Under the pieces are notes generated by a model. The model was not told the DNA's origin. It saw only the letters and a program-made list of their open reading frames with translations, and did no database searches. This document shows, piece by piece, positions 11,288-21,587 of a stretch of 64,000 nt of DNA (within the stretch, counting starts at the first letter, position 1; the number at the start of each line of letters is the position of its first letter). The translations under genes and the position numbers were made by a program. Origin of the DNA: Leptobrachium leishanense (Eukaryota > Chordata > Amphibia > Anura > Megophryidae); assembly GCA_009667805.1 (NCBI GenBank), contig CM019064.1, forward strand, positions 381,878,049 to 381,942,048. Reading direction: 5' to 3'.

Positions 11288-11960
11288 TTTTTTCTGGACA
11301 CTCTCCGCTGTCTATACAGTATAATTTTTCTGGAAACTCTCCGCTGTCTATACAGTATAATTTTTCTGGACACTCTCCGCTGTCTATACAGTATAATTTT
11401 TCTGGACACTCTCCGCTGTCTATACAGTATAATTTTTCTGGACACTCTCCGCTGTCTATACAGTATAATTTTTCTGGACACTCACCGCTGTCTATACAGT
11501 ATAATTTTTCTGGACACTCACCGCTGTCTATACAGTATAATTTTTCTGGACACTCTCCGCTGTCTATACAGTATAATTTTTCTGGACACTCTCCGCTGTC
11601 TATACAGTATAATTTTTCTGGACACTCTCCGCTGTCTATACAGTATAATTTTTCTGGACACTCTCCGCTGTCTATACAGTATAATTTTTCTGGACACTCT
11701 CGCTGTCTATACAGTATAATTTTTCTGGACACTCTCCGCTGTCTATACAGTATAATTTTTCTGGACACTCTCCGCTGTCTATACAGTATAATTTTTCTGG
11801 ACACTCTCCGCTGTCTATACATTATAATTTTTCTGGACACTCTCCGCTGTCTATACAGTATAATTTTTCTGGACACTCGCCGCTGTCTATACATTATAAT
11901 TTTTCTGGAACTCTGCACTGTCTATACATTAGAATTTTACTGGACACTCTCCGCTGACTA
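11288..11960 (+). repeat. 36-bp tandem array in the LINE 5' region, 18 copies
   Basis: The phrase CTGTCTATAC recurs 18 times at close to 36-bp spacing; the unit also contains CTGGACACTC and CAGTATAATTTTT. Copies are nearly identical, one carries a 1-bp deletion (near 11700), and diverged units reappear near 12160-12220. Because 36 is divisible by three, both strands show long stop-free frames, which are artefacts. The array ends about 300 bp before ORF1 and could serve as promoter monomers, as in mouse L1, though those units are much longer. Confidence 0.9.
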
Positions 11961-12274
11961 TACTGGAGAAACAGTGCAAGTCACTAAGGTGAAAAACGCA
12001 TATCACAATTTTTCTTGGCTCCCCGTCTTGGAGGCCCACGTGTTAATCTTTTTTTAGACTCTGCGTCAAGCTCAGTAATTTTTTTCTTTTGGGTTGCTGT
12101 CCTGACTTTCCATTCGGTGGGGATAGAGGCACCCCATACATTTAAATTGCCCACAATTATAATTTTTCTGGACACTCCACACAATCAGCGAGTTATAATT
12201 TCTCTGGACACTCTGCACTATCTGCGTTTTTTCAAACTTTCTGGACACTACTAGATCTGATAACTCCCGTCACC

Positions 12275-13189
12275 ATGGACAAATTCATTGCTTCAACGTC
12301 TAAATCCTCCAGACGGCAAACGACCAAAGGACAGGGAAAGAGTGCCCTTGCGCAGGCCAGATCTCCGGCCCACTCGACTTCGGACCTGGGTAGCGCTCCG
12401 TCTAGCCCACAATTGGCGCTTACACCTACGCCCGTAACCACCGCTCAAATGGCTGAGTTTACAGCCATACTATCGCCACTACTGGATGAAAAACTGGGCC
12501 GTCTCTCAGCATCCCTCGAGCTGGCGCTTTCCCAACTTACCTCTCAAGCCCAACGTTTGACGGAGGTAGAGGACAGAGTGTCTACATTGGAGGATGGGCT
12601 TACTCCTCTTCAAACAACTGTGGACTCTCATGACTCCTTGCTTTCCACCTTACTGGACAAAATCGATGACCTCGAAAACAGAAGCCGCAGAAATAATTTA
12701 CGCATTGTGGGGCTCCCTGAGACCGTGAAAGGCCCGCAACTTCAACACTTTGTCAGTACTTGGCTTCCCGCCGCCTTGGGCATCGCTACCAATGTACCAC
12801 TGGTGGTTGAGCGAGTCCACAGATTGGGGCCTGATCTCTCCCCATCGTTGACCCGCCCTCGCACGGTCATATTTAAATTGCTCAACTTCATGGATAAAAC
12901 CAACATTCTACAAGCGTACAGAAAAGCCGGCGCTTTGGATTATCAGGGAACTACATTGCGTCTTTTCCAGGACTTTTCGGCGTCTTTAGCTGCCCGTCGT
13001 AGGGCGTTTGCCCCTGTCTGTACAAAACTGGCGGCGGCCAACATCAGATTCACCCTACAATATCCGGCGCGTCTTCGAGTGCACCTTCACGGTCAGGTTA
13101 CGTTCTACGACACACCGTTCGACGCTGCGGCGATCTTGGGAGATGGATCGGACCAGCAGCAACGACGCCAATCTACACCTCCCCAATGA
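12275..13189 (+). CDS. LINE ORF1 protein (L1 ORF1p-like)
   Basis: The 304-residue protein starts at an ATG in the favourable context CACCATGG. L1 ORF1p trimerises through a coiled coil, binds LINE RNA and acts as a nucleic acid chaperone. Here residues about 1-60 are Ser/Thr/Pro-rich and basic. Residues about 65-140 form a heptad-like coiled coil ending in DDLENRSRRNNLRIVGLPE, the conserved entry to the RRM-like domain. Next come RVHRLGP and a C-terminal domain with FQDFSASLAARRRAF. Length and domain order match the family. The frame is intact, with no stop or frameshift. It lies about 400 bp upstream of ORF2 on the same strand. Confidence 0.9.
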   Translation: MDKFIASTSKSSRRQTTKGQGKSALAQARSPAHSTSDLGSAPSSPQLALTPTPVTTAQMAEFTAILSPLLDEKLGRLSASLELALSQLTSQAQRLTEVEDRVSTLEDGLTPLQTTVDSHDSLLSTLLDKIDDLENRSRRNNLRIVGLPETVKGPQLQHFVSTWLPAALGIATNVPLVVERVHRLGPDLSPSLTRPRTVIFKLLNFMDKTNILQAYRKAGALDYQGTTLRLFQDFSASLAARRRAFAPVCTKLAAANIRFTLQYPARLRVHLHGQVTFYDTPFDAAAILGDGSDQQQRRQSTPPQ

Positions 13190-13597
13190 TGGTTGCGAAA
13201 GCTGTGTCATGGATATACCACGAACATTAACATCCACTAATGTTGGTTTGCGTTTTTCTTTATTGTGTTCTTATAGTAGTTTGCGATTTCTCTATGTGCT
13301 ACACAGACAACTCCACCACTCAGCGACGTGTCATTGGACAAAATTGTAATGGAGGTGAGGGACTTACACTCCCCAAACGGAGCCTTTTGATTTTCTTCTG
13401 TTATATGGTTCATATTTTTTCTGTTAGATACATGATTACTTTGTTGTTTATAGTTAAAATGTCTTGGTTCGCTCTTCTACTGATACACCTATGGATATTG
13501 ACGTCTTATATTGTGCTTGAGGTGCGGGGACCGCTGCTGGGACGGGCCCTAACCCCCTTAATGTTGCTTATTCCTTTACATCATCTCGAATTCGATT

Positions 13598-14503
13598 ATG
13601 GCATCCACCATAATACATGACACTAATACCTCACTCCCGTCCTCTGTTGAACCTCAAATATTCACACGTAATTCTTTTAAGGTAGTATCCTGGAATGTTG
13701 AGGGTCTTAATTCGCCAATTAAACGTAAGAAAGTTATCCAATATTTAAAGAGGTTAGACCCTGATATCGTTTTCCTCCAAGAAACTCACTGGACTAAATC
13801 GGACCAAACCCTGCGGGCCCCCTGGGTGGGATATCAAACTTCCTCGGTTTACACTCAAAAATCTAGGGGCACTGCAATTCTCTTAAATAAGAGACTTCCA
13901 TACACTGACACGGTAGCGGTTAATGATCCAGACGGCAGGTACTCCCTCCTTACGCTTATGATTGGACAGGAACAATTTCAATTACTCAATATCTATGCCC
14001 CTAATGGCCTGAATTTACCATTCTATAGAACGCTACTCCCGTTGCTCCACCTTCACGACGCTTCTCACAGAATAGTGGGAGGGGACTTTAACGACGTGCC
14101 GGACGTGATACTCGACCGAGCCCCACGTCGTGTGACACCTAGAGGGCGCTCGCAACTCACTGGACCGACCTATCTTATGACGCATTTTGACTTGGTTGAC
14201 ATATGGCGCGTGCACAACCCAACGGGCAGGGATTTTACATTCTACTCCGACCCCCACAAATCATTCTCGCGCCTAGACCTCTTTTTAATTTCGGACGCTC
14301 TTACTTCCCGTGCTTTAAGCACTGAGATTGGCCCGATTACACTCACTGACCACGCCCCGGTCTCTCTGGAGATGAAACTGGGAAACCCACGGTCCTATTC
14401 ACGGAACTGGCGTTTCCCTTCCCATCTCATGACGTCCGGTAGTTTACGTCACACGTTGAGCTTGCTTGGCACAACTACACCGACGACAACATTGAACACG
14501 TAG
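13598..14503 (+). CDS. LINE ORF2, apurinic-type endonuclease part
   Basis: This frame holds the N-terminal endonuclease of ORF2, which nicks target DNA to prime reverse transcription. Recognisable motifs are VVSWNVEGLNSP near residue 30, FLQETHW, IVGGDFNDVPD, FTFYSDPHKSFSRLDLFLIS and LTDHAPVSL, covering the catalytic Asn, Glu, Asp and His residues of the APE-like fold. The frame runs off its proper course after about 14440 and ends at 14503. The continuation is in another frame, visible from about 14461 (LAWHNYTDDNIEHV), so one indel between about 14442 and 14500 separates it from the RT part. Confidence 0.85.
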   Translation: MASTIIHDTNTSLPSSVEPQIFTRNSFKVVSWNVEGLNSPIKRKKVIQYLKRLDPDIVFLQETHWTKSDQTLRAPWVGYQTSSVYTQKSRGTAILLNKRLPYTDTVAVNDPDGRYSLLTLMIGQEQFQLLNIYAPNGLNLPFYRTLLPLLHLHDASHRIVGGDFNDVPDVILDRAPRRVTPRGRSQLTGPTYLMTHFDLVDIWRVHNPTGRDFTFYSDPHKSFSRLDLFLISDALTSRALSTEIGPITLTDHAPVSLEMKLGNPRSYSRNWRFPSHLMTSGSLRHTLSLLGTTTPTTTLNT

Positions 14504-17500
14504 AGGATGTTAATTTATTTTGGTCGGCGTCAAAAGCAGTGCTGCGGGGACAGATTATGGAGTTTACGGCCCGGAAACGGAGGGAAGATGCCCTGCATCT
14601 TACTGAGGCCCATTCGGATTTGCTCAGGAGTTACAGAACTTATTTGACTGACCCAATCCCTGAAGCATTGCAGACGTATAAACAAGACAAAGCCAGATAC
14701 GACACCCTAGCGACCGCTCAAGCACAGCGCTCCTGGCAGCATCAGAAATCCCGGTTCTATCGCTTTGGTAACAAGCATGGTCGCCTCCTGGCCAACCTGG
14801 TTCGCTCCCAGACTCAAACCAGACCCTTTATCTCCCAAATTAAAACCGCGGATGGTACCTTACTTACTGACCCGGTGGACATTGTTGGGTATTTCCGGCA
14901 ATGTTTTTCTGACTTCTACAAGACAGGCCCTGACGATTGTCCGACACAATTAAATATCTTTCATAAGGCACAAATTCCTAAATTATCCCCAACTGAGAGA
15001 GATGCCCTTTCAGCGCCGATTTCGCACATCGAAGTCCAAAAAGCGATAGCTTTGCTCAAAAATGGGAAAACCCCGGGACCAGATGGATTTGGGGCAGAAT
15101 ATTACAAACTCCTTTCGGGCTCGGTGGTCCCACACTTGGTCTCACTTTATAATAACATTCTACAAGGGGAGGAACCCCCCCCGACTTTTAACGCAGCCAG
15201 GGTAGTGGTGATCCCCAAGCCGGGAAGGGATCCTACCTTGGTCACTTCCTATCGGCCTATTGCATTATTAAACACTGACTTGAAACTGTTATCTACCATC
15301 ATGGCTGGACGTCTACAGAGACCGATGGCTCGACTAGTGGGCCCTCAACAAACCGGTTTCCTTGCGGGCCGACACTCTACCACAAACATACGCAAGGCTA
15401 TAGCGGCCATATGGGCCTCATCCCTTACACCACAAGCCTCAAACCTTCTATTGAGTTGCGACGCCGATAACGCGTTCGATAGGATATCCTGGGCCTATAT
15501 GGAGAGATTCATTAAGTTCCACCACTTCGGCAGGGTCTTCTTGTCCCTATTCCGCGCGCTCTACAATAACCCTTCTACAGTAATCACAGCGAATGGTCTT
15601 AATTCTGCTCCCTTCGTACTAGGGAGAGGAACCAGACAGGGGTGTCCCTTATCACCATTATTGTTTAATCTTGCCCTGGAACCCCTCCTTCGCATTATAG
15701 AGACGTGCCCGGCTATTACGGGTATTAGTTTGTCCTCTTCAGTGACGCTAAAAGTGGTGGCTTTTGCAGACGATCTGCTATTGTTTCTTTCGAACCCAGA
15801 GACTGCTATTACGCCATTGATGGCCTTGTTTGATTCATTTCACACAGCCTCTGGTTTCCAAATTAACTACGTTAAGTCTGTCGCTCTACCCCTGGGATTA
15901 AAACCTCAGGGAGATTGGCTAAAACAGTTCCCCTTCTCTTGGGCCCCCACACCTTTCATTAAATACCTAGGAATCATCCTACCGACGGACCTTTCTCAAA
16001 TGTACAGCCTCAATATTGACCCCCACCTCAACCAAACTAAATTTCTCTTGGAGGCATGGAGCTCTCTCCCGTTGTCGTACATGGGAAGGGCCGCGCTCAT
16101 TAAAATGACTTTATTTCCCAAATTACTCTATCCCCTACAGGTTCTGCCTCTACTATTGAAGCCCACAGATCTCCGTATATTAAATAGACTATACGCGGCA
16201 TTCATTTGGCAAGGTAAACGAGCACGTATTCCACTTCCCGCGCTCCAACAGTCGCTGGCGAGGGGAGGTATTAACTTTCCAAACATAATTGACTACAATT
16301 TGGCGGCCCTTTACCGTTATGCTGTCGACTGGCTGAATGATACTTCGCACTTTGTGCCCTTACAGGTTGAGCAGGCTTTGCTTCCTTCCTCTTCCTTATC
16401 GGCGTTCCTCCATCAAAGCTCACCCAATGTCCCCCCTAGTCTGCGTTCTAACCCACTATTGTCCTCCACGAAAGCGGCCTGGATTCAGATTCGCAGGCGC
16501 CTTCAGCTCACCTGGCGAACGACTTTGTGGTCACCTATACTGCACAACCCTCACTTCCAAAATGCCTCCCCTGCTCCAATCTTCCATACTCTGGCCCACC
16601 GCGGTTTTACTCAGATGCACCACTACATTGATGGACTGTCGGGCTTGCCGTTTTCCTACACGACCTTGAAAAGCCGAATTATGCCCTTAGAGATTCACCC
16701 GGTATTTTACTTGCAATTAAAGCAATTTCTCCTTACCCAGTTGAGCACATTGTCCCCAAATGACCTAGCTAATTCGCTCGACACACTCCTGTTTGCCCGC
16801 CCTCTGTCCCCTCCCTCTACCTCTACTATATACGCACTTCTACAATCCGCGTTACCCACTAAACTCCCTTGGGCAGCAGTAACTAGATGGACCATAATTT
16901 TTCCCGAGCTATCCGTACAAGATTTGATAGGGGCCACCCTACTGTCCAGGCGCTCTCTACCCTCTGCTAACTACTGGGACATGTTCTATAGAATACTCCA
17001 TCGAGCGTATATGGCGCCTGACAGAATGGCTCGAGCGGGACTGTCACCAAATGCAAACTGTTTAAAATGTCAAGGTACTAATGCTGACCTGCGGCATTGT
17101 TTATGGTCATGTCCTTTTATTATGCTGTTTTGGGACACAATACGACGTTTTGGTTCACAGGTTCTACGTCTAGAAATTCCCTTTACCCCGGAATGGGCCA
17201 TCTTTAATCGTCCGACCCCTCACACCCCCAGACCTTTTGGTAAGTCACAGCGATTTTGGCTCACCCTGTTAGCTGCTACAGGCAAGAAGGCGATCTTGTC
17301 CCAATGGATCTCCGCTACCCCTCCTTCCTTTCGCATGGTTTATGACAGAATCTACGCCATATTTTTGGCGGACTGGACCGAGGCTGCGATGCAGCAAGAA
17401 AAGAAGACTCAGTCTTTCTTTACAAATTGGACCCCCCTTATCCGCATCCTGCCATGTGAAACTAAGGACTCCTTACGTCAGGCCTTTTTCTGCACCCCAT

Positions 17501-17616
17501 GGTACTCACTACAGATGTTGCGAGACACCCCACCCATCCCGCGAGGTCCCCCTGACCACTCCTTGTCCCGTTTTCTGGCCTCCACCCCCTCAGATCCAGT
17601 AGATACCCGCACTTAA
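14461..17616 (+). CDS. LINE ORF2, reverse transcriptase and C-terminal zinc motif
   Basis: This is the second part of ORF2 after the frameshift; the first in-frame ATG is at 14539. It copies LINE RNA into DNA at the nicked target. Visible RT motifs are GKTPGPDGFGAEYYK, SYRPIALLNTD, QTGFLAGR, SCDADNAFDR, GTRQGCPLSPLLFNLALEP and the catalytic VAFADDLLLFL (about 15752-15787), then IKYLGI. The C-terminus has a CX2C...HX4C cluster (CLKCQGTNADLRHCLWSC), as in L1 ORF2. The catalytic aspartates are present and no stop interrupts the 1025 residues from the ATG. Together with the endonuclease part the protein is about 1340 residues, normal for the family. Confidence 0.9.
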   Translation, partial: LAWHNYTDDNIEHVEDVNLFWSASKAVLRGQIMEFTARKRREDALHLTEAHSDLLRSYRTYLTDPIPEALQTYKQDKARYDTLATAQAQRSWQHQKSRFYRFGNKHGRLLANLVRSQTQTRPFISQIKTADGTLLTDPVDIVGYFRQCFSDFYKTGPDDCPTQLNIFHKAQIPKLSPTERDALSAPISHIEVQKAIALLKNGKTPGPDGFGAEYYKLLSGSVVPHLVSLYNNILQGEEPPPTFNAARVVVIPKPGRDPTLVTSYRPIALLNTDLKLLSTIMAGRLQRPMARLVGPQQTGFLAGRHSTTNIRKAIAAIWASSLTPQASNLLLSCDADNAFDRISWAYMERFIKFHHFGRVFLSLFRALYNNPSTVITANGLNSAPFVLGRGTRQGCPLSPLLFNLALEPLLRIIETCPAITGISLSSSVTLKVVAFADDLLLFLSNPETAITPLMALFDSFHTASGFQINYVKSVALPLGLKPQGDWLKQFPFSWAPTPFIKYLGIILPTDLSQMYSLNIDPHLNQTKFLLEAWSSLPLSYMGRAALIKMTLFPKLLYPLQVLPLLLKPTDLRILNRLYAAFIWQGKRARIPLPALQQSLARGGINFPNIIDYNLAALYRYAVDWLNDTSHFVPLQVEQALLPSSSLSAFLHQSSPNVPPSLRSNPLLSSTKAAWIQIRRRLQLTWRTTLWSPILHNPHFQNASPAPIFHTLAHRGFTQMHHYIDGLSGLPFSYTTLKSRIMPLEIHPVFYLQLKQFLLTQLSTLSPNDLANSLDTLLFARPLSPPSTSTIYALLQSALPTKLPWAAVTRWTIIFPELSVQDLIGATLLSRRSLPSANYWDMFYRILHRAYMAPDRMARAGLSPNANCLKCQGTNADLRHCLWSCPFIMLFWDTIRRFGSQVLRLEIPFTPEWAIFNRPTPHTPRPFGKSQRFWLTLLAATGKKAILSQWISATPPSFRMVYDRIYAIFLADWTEAAMQQEKKTQSFFTNWTPLIRILPCETKDSLRQAFFCTPWYSLQMLRDTPPIPRGPPDHSLSRFLASTPSDPVDTRT

Positions 17617-17770
17617 CTGACCTCCATGTAGATCTTATGGGTTTTCAGGGGAGTAGCACAGTAATTTTTTCGGAAACTGGATGCCATATATATGTATTAG
17701 TTGATTATTTGATACTGATGTATACTGAGATGTCTATTTATCTGTTTTTGATGTATGTTGAACCAAGATG

Positions 17771-17805
17771 AATAAAAAATATGTTTAAAAAAAAAAAAAA
17801 AAAAA
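17771..17805 (+). terminator. LINE polyadenylation signal and oligo-A tail
   Basis: AATAAAAAAT is followed after a few bases by an A run of about 20, then A-rich sequence with G interruptions. This marks the 3' end of the LINE at 10381-17805. Confidence 0.8.
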
Positions 17806-18388
17806 AGAAAAGAAAATTAAAAAGGCAATGTTTTAAAAGGTGTTTAAAACATTAGAAATGCATGGAAAAAAATAAAAAAGGTCCTATAAAAATAATAGGT
17901 TCTGTTACAGAATAACCCCCCCCACCATTTCAAAACAATGGGAATCAAACATTTTGCTTACAAAATCCATAAAAATGCCTAAAAAAATTGTAGAAACTCC
18001 AAAGACTTTTTGCAGCAAATGAAAAGAATAAATGGTTGAATAAAAAGATAATAAAAATTGTAATTTTTTTTTACATTGAAACCTATGGGATTCACATGTT
18101 TAAACCTGTCGAACTGAAGCACTGAAATGTGGGCATTTTGCCCAACTCTTCGGTGCAATTTGGAGTTCTCTGAATAGATTAACCATTACTTCTCTATAAG
18201 ACAATTACAATTTTGCCAGAGGTCGCCGAATTGCGGTGATATGAGGCGAACTGCACTGTATTTCACTGTCAATTTGTCAATATTTGGCGAATTGCCAGTT
18301 TTCTGGAGAGCCGAACTGTCACAAAATTGCACCGCATGGGGAAATTCACCGTTTGGTGGCAAGTTCGGCAGTTATTGAATAACCCCTA

Positions 18389-19228
18389 CAAAATGTATTT
18401 ATTAGTGAATGCACTCGTAAGTTCTAATATTTCCTGCTTATCAATGTGTGAAGTTAGGTTCTAAGTGCAAAAAGGTCATGATAGGTAATGTAATTCTGGG
18501 AATGTTTATGAGATAGCTCTAGGGTATAAATCTTATTACCTGAATCCTGAATGACTTGTCCCTGCAATCTCTCCTGATACCACCTTGCTGAAGAAAGAAA
18601 CAACTAATTACAAATGAATGGGCTGCTCGTGGTAGAGGGAATTTCCAGTGTATAATTTTTAGTTTAAAAAAAATTGTCTGTGATATAGAAAACGGATTAT
18701 TTAAAGGAACATTCAATTTACTAAATCTAGTTTATTATGAGGAGTTAAAAAATTACAAGGAACAACAGCATATATTTTAAATGGCTGATACTACAGTTTG
18801 ATGCCAGTTTCTATCAATTTTCCATTTTTTTTTCTAATTTCTTGTCATGTATTAAATTAATCTACATTGATTTGCGTCTCATATTTGTTTTAGGCGGCTT
18901 CCAAATTCAGCTAAATTAAATTGAAGCAATAACCAGTGCAGACTGCATTGTTTGACTTTGTTGTTTATCAGGTGTAAACATTACCCTGGAAGAGTAATAA
19001 CAGTGACTGGGATATTTGTAAACTCTGCAGGTGAACACTTGTCTTTGACCCAATTCATATTAATGTTAATTAGTTGTTGTGTTAACTGTCATTTTTTTGC
19101 TGTTAGAGGTATGTAACTGTGATTTGCATATCCACAGCCATATTTTTCATTTTGTGTCACACTGAAAATAGTATATCAAAATAAATAGGCAGCTCTAGAG
19201 TTATCGAAAATGTCTAAGATCTCACGAC
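18389..19228. other. No recognisable gene
   Basis: A+T-rich sequence between the interrupted MITE and the next TA-flanked MITE. Only short chance frames are present and no repeat was recognised. Confidence 0.4.
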
Positions 19229-19230
19229 TA

Positions 19231-19539
19231 AGGCCGGGGTCAGACAAACGTTTTTTCAGAGCGCAAGGAATGTCCATGAGAGTGGACATTCCTTCCACTC
19301 GATGCCCGTCTGGCCACCTCGTTGAGCGCAGTTAGTGTGCTCAGCGCTGCAAGGCTCGATACTCCTATGGATGATCGCGCTTTGCAGCCCCGTTGAACAA
19401 GCCTCGTAGCATTTCGACAGGGAGGCTTTCAGCACGTCCGCAGCACGCTCACTGTAGCGACGCAATTTGCGCTTGCGCTACAGCGTGTGGCCGGCCCCGT
19501 CATAGCATCACAATATGGTGTGCTCGTCTGACCCCAGCC
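19231..19539. mobile_element. TA-flanked MITE, AGGCYGGGGTCAGAC ends (copy 1)
   Basis: The left end AGGCCGGGGTCAGACAAACG and the right end in reverse, GGCTGGGGTCAGACGAGCA, are inverted and flanked by TA (19229-19230 and 19540-19541). A second copy lies at 61257-61706. TA duplication suggests the Tc1/mariner group, but I do not recognise the family. It is non-coding, with many CpG and GCGC words. Confidence 0.65.
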
Positions 19540-19603
19540 TAAAATTCTAACCTTGGCAAGTTGGGGTGGTTTCTATCGGCGCAATATAATTGTTGTTTGG
19601 TTA

Positions 19604-20833
19604 TTAACCCTTTCGCTGCTGAGGCTTTTCCCGCCCCTGTGCTGAGGTCATTTTTTACCTGTTTTGCGCATCATGTTTAAACGTGTTTTTAAGGCTTATT
19701 TTAGTATATGACCCAGACATATTATATATCGTTCTTTCCGTCAGACTCGGTAGATTCATAATATGTCATTATTATATGTATACGTTAAGTCATGTCTGTA
19801 TATTATAACAAAAAATGCAATAAAATATGAATTTTAATAATTTACAATGTGTAAAGTGTTTTTTTCCACATTTTAACATGCGAGCAATTGCGGTTATATT
19901 TTGTATGGGGTGCGCTTGTTAAAAAAATTAGAGATGGGGTCTCGTTACATTTTTTTTTGGGGAAAATTACACTATTTTTAACAAACGCACCGCATACAAA
20001 AATCGTTAGTGCAGCATCATTGTTCACATTATAATTGAAATGGGAACAATATTGCTACACTAACAAACCAAAAAAAATAAAAAAAATGTGTTTTTTTTTT
20101 TTTTTAATTTTTTTTAATTTGTTTTTATTTTTATTTTTAATTTTTTTTTTTTTTTACAAATTTTTTAACTTTCATGTTTGGTATCGTTGGAACGGCCATG
20201 CTCTGGCCGATCCAACGATATCAAAATTTAACCCCTAGCTGCCACGGATCGGGAGATAGGGAGTTCATTGGAACTCCCTATCTCCACACTTGGTGGCAGT
20301 TAGGGGTTAACGCTAGGACTGGCGTCATTGTGCTGCGCACGATGACGCCAGTCCTCTGGGGGAGTTCCCGGAAGCTTGGCCGACATCCAAGATGTCGGCC
20401 AGCTCCCGGGAAGGATCGCGAATCGGCGCTTTTCAGCGCCGATTTGCGATCCAGCTCCCCAGGGTTAATGCCAGGCATCATTTGGAAGGGCAGGCTGTGC
20501 CCTTCCAAATGATGCCTGGGTTAAGCCCCTGTGCGCCGCCGATCGGGAGGAGAGAGGTCCGAAGGACCTCCCCCCCCTCCCTTTCAGGCGCCTCCTCCGC
20601 ACATGCGGGGGGGCGCCTGAATTAGGTGTCATCGCGCGCCCCGCGATGACACCTAATAATGGCGGCTGGTGGTCCGGATGCCGGGCTGACATCCAGGATG
20701 TCAGCCCGCACCGGAGGGGCCAGCGATCGGCCGGAACCCGGCCGAACGCTGACCCCAAGCTGAGGACGCGCTCAGCGCGTCCTCAGCACACCAGCGGTGT
20801 AGCTGAGCGCGTCCTTAGCATTGAAGTGGTTAA
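19604..20833 (+). mobile_element. piggyBac-like hairpin-train MITE (copy 2)
   Basis: TTAA flanks both ends. The left terminus TTAACCCTTTCGCTGCTGAG and the right terminus in reverse, TTAACCACTTCAATGCTAAG, match at most positions. The left half is A+T-rich and matches the copies at 3169 and 45770. The right half (20228-20790) is a chain of at least nine short inverted repeats placed end to end, described separately. No protein is encoded. Confidence 0.75.
20228..20790. repeat. Chain of consecutive short hairpins
   Basis: Inverted repeats follow one another: 20252-20285 (15-bp arms), 20315-20355 (about 19-bp arms, one mismatch), 20378-20400 (9-bp arms), 20413-20452, 20471-20519 (22-bp perfect arms, 5-base loop), 20584-20622, 20621-20658 (16-bp arms), 20682-20708 (13-bp arms) and 20761-20785 (12-bp arms). 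The first sits inside a larger TTAA-ended inverted repeat (20228-20310). Spacers are mostly short. A similar but not identical chain fills 45780-46450. Confidence 0.85.
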
Positions 20834-21587
20834 TTCCCAGGTTTCAAGAGTGTATCATACAAAACAGTATAATTGTGACTCCTCACGATATAAAGTGCTC
20901 TCGTGCTGTGGTGTCTCAGTAACACAATTGTGCAAATTCATAAATAAAGTGCATATAGTGCATAAAATGCAATATGATGCTGATCGTACTGGAGAAATAA
21001 AGTTCAATAAGGTTGACAGGCTTAGCTCAGGTTGTCCTGTTTAAGTGGATTGTGCCTAAAGGCAAAATTCAGAGTACTTATAAGTCTGGTGTTCTTGGTG
21101 GTGGCTTCTTATTACTCCTCTCTTTGTCAATTTTCTTGTGGTCACTGATGTGCTCCAATATACAAAACAGAGGAGAGAAAGGAGAAGATAGTGCAATACT
21201 GTTTCAATACAGTGCAAAGTGCAAAAAATGGTGGTATCGCACTTACGAATTCCAGAGCCTCATGTGTCCAGGCTCTGGATTGAAGTGCCTTGAGCCAAAT
21301 AGAGAGTGGCTTCTGCCCTTCTTTGTGACAGCCTTATCGCCTCGACCGGGAAAATAAAAGGGACAGCGTTCTCATGGCACAATATCAATAGGAAAAGATG
21401 TTAAAGATGGAATTCATACACACTCACCGATTGAGGAGCCTTCGATGTCCAGGCTCAACTCTTAAGCGTGTGGCGCTTCTTGTTGTTGAGCGCCTTAACC
21501 CCTTTGTCTGCTCACTTGGTGTCTGGATGGTGGTTGGTCTCTGGAGTCTGTTACCCTGTTGTTTCCTCAGGGTTTAGGCTGCCCGTC
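20834..21587. other. Unassigned repeat-like sequence
   Basis: No protein is recognisable. Two similar blocks occur, CTTACGAATTCCAGAGCC...GTGTCCAGGCTCTGG (about 21241-21275) and a related ACTCACCGATTGAGGAGCC...GTCCAGGCTC block (about 21421-21456). They may be the 5' region of a retroelement, possibly Penelope-like because a hammerhead-like motif follows, but this is a guess. Confidence 0.3.

Larger units (their letters stand above)
10381..17805 (+). mobile_element. Near full-length L1/Tx1-type LINE
   Basis: The element contains, in order, a G+C-rich 5' region (10381-11280), a 36-bp tandem array (11288-11960), ORF1 (12275-13189), ORF2 (13598-17616, one frameshift), an AATAAAAAAT signal at about 17771 and an oligo-A tail (17787-17805). 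Target-site duplications are obscured because both edges are A-rich. Two-ORF architecture with an endonuclease-RT ORF2 and an oligo-A tail is typical of the L1 superfamily. One visible frameshift and intact RT residues suggest a fairly young copy. Confidence 0.9.
10201..18386. mobile_element. TA-flanked MITE split by a 7.4-kb LINE
   Basis: The left end GGGGGTTATTCAGAGAG and the right end (TTGAATAACCCC) are inverted and flanked by TA (10199-10200 and 18387-18388). The right part (17830-18386) shares phrases with the MITE at 62230-63096, for example ACATTGAAACCTATGGGATT. The two halves lie on either side of the LINE at 10381-17805, so the MITE is the older insertion. Confidence 0.6.

Noticed and set aside
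11197..11918. Long open frames on both strands over the 36-bp array
   Set aside because: They exist only because the repeat unit is divisible by three; they are not proteins.
18575..18605. CTGAAGA...GAAAC resembling a hammerhead core
   Set aside because: Only two bases separate the core halves, so no stem II can form.
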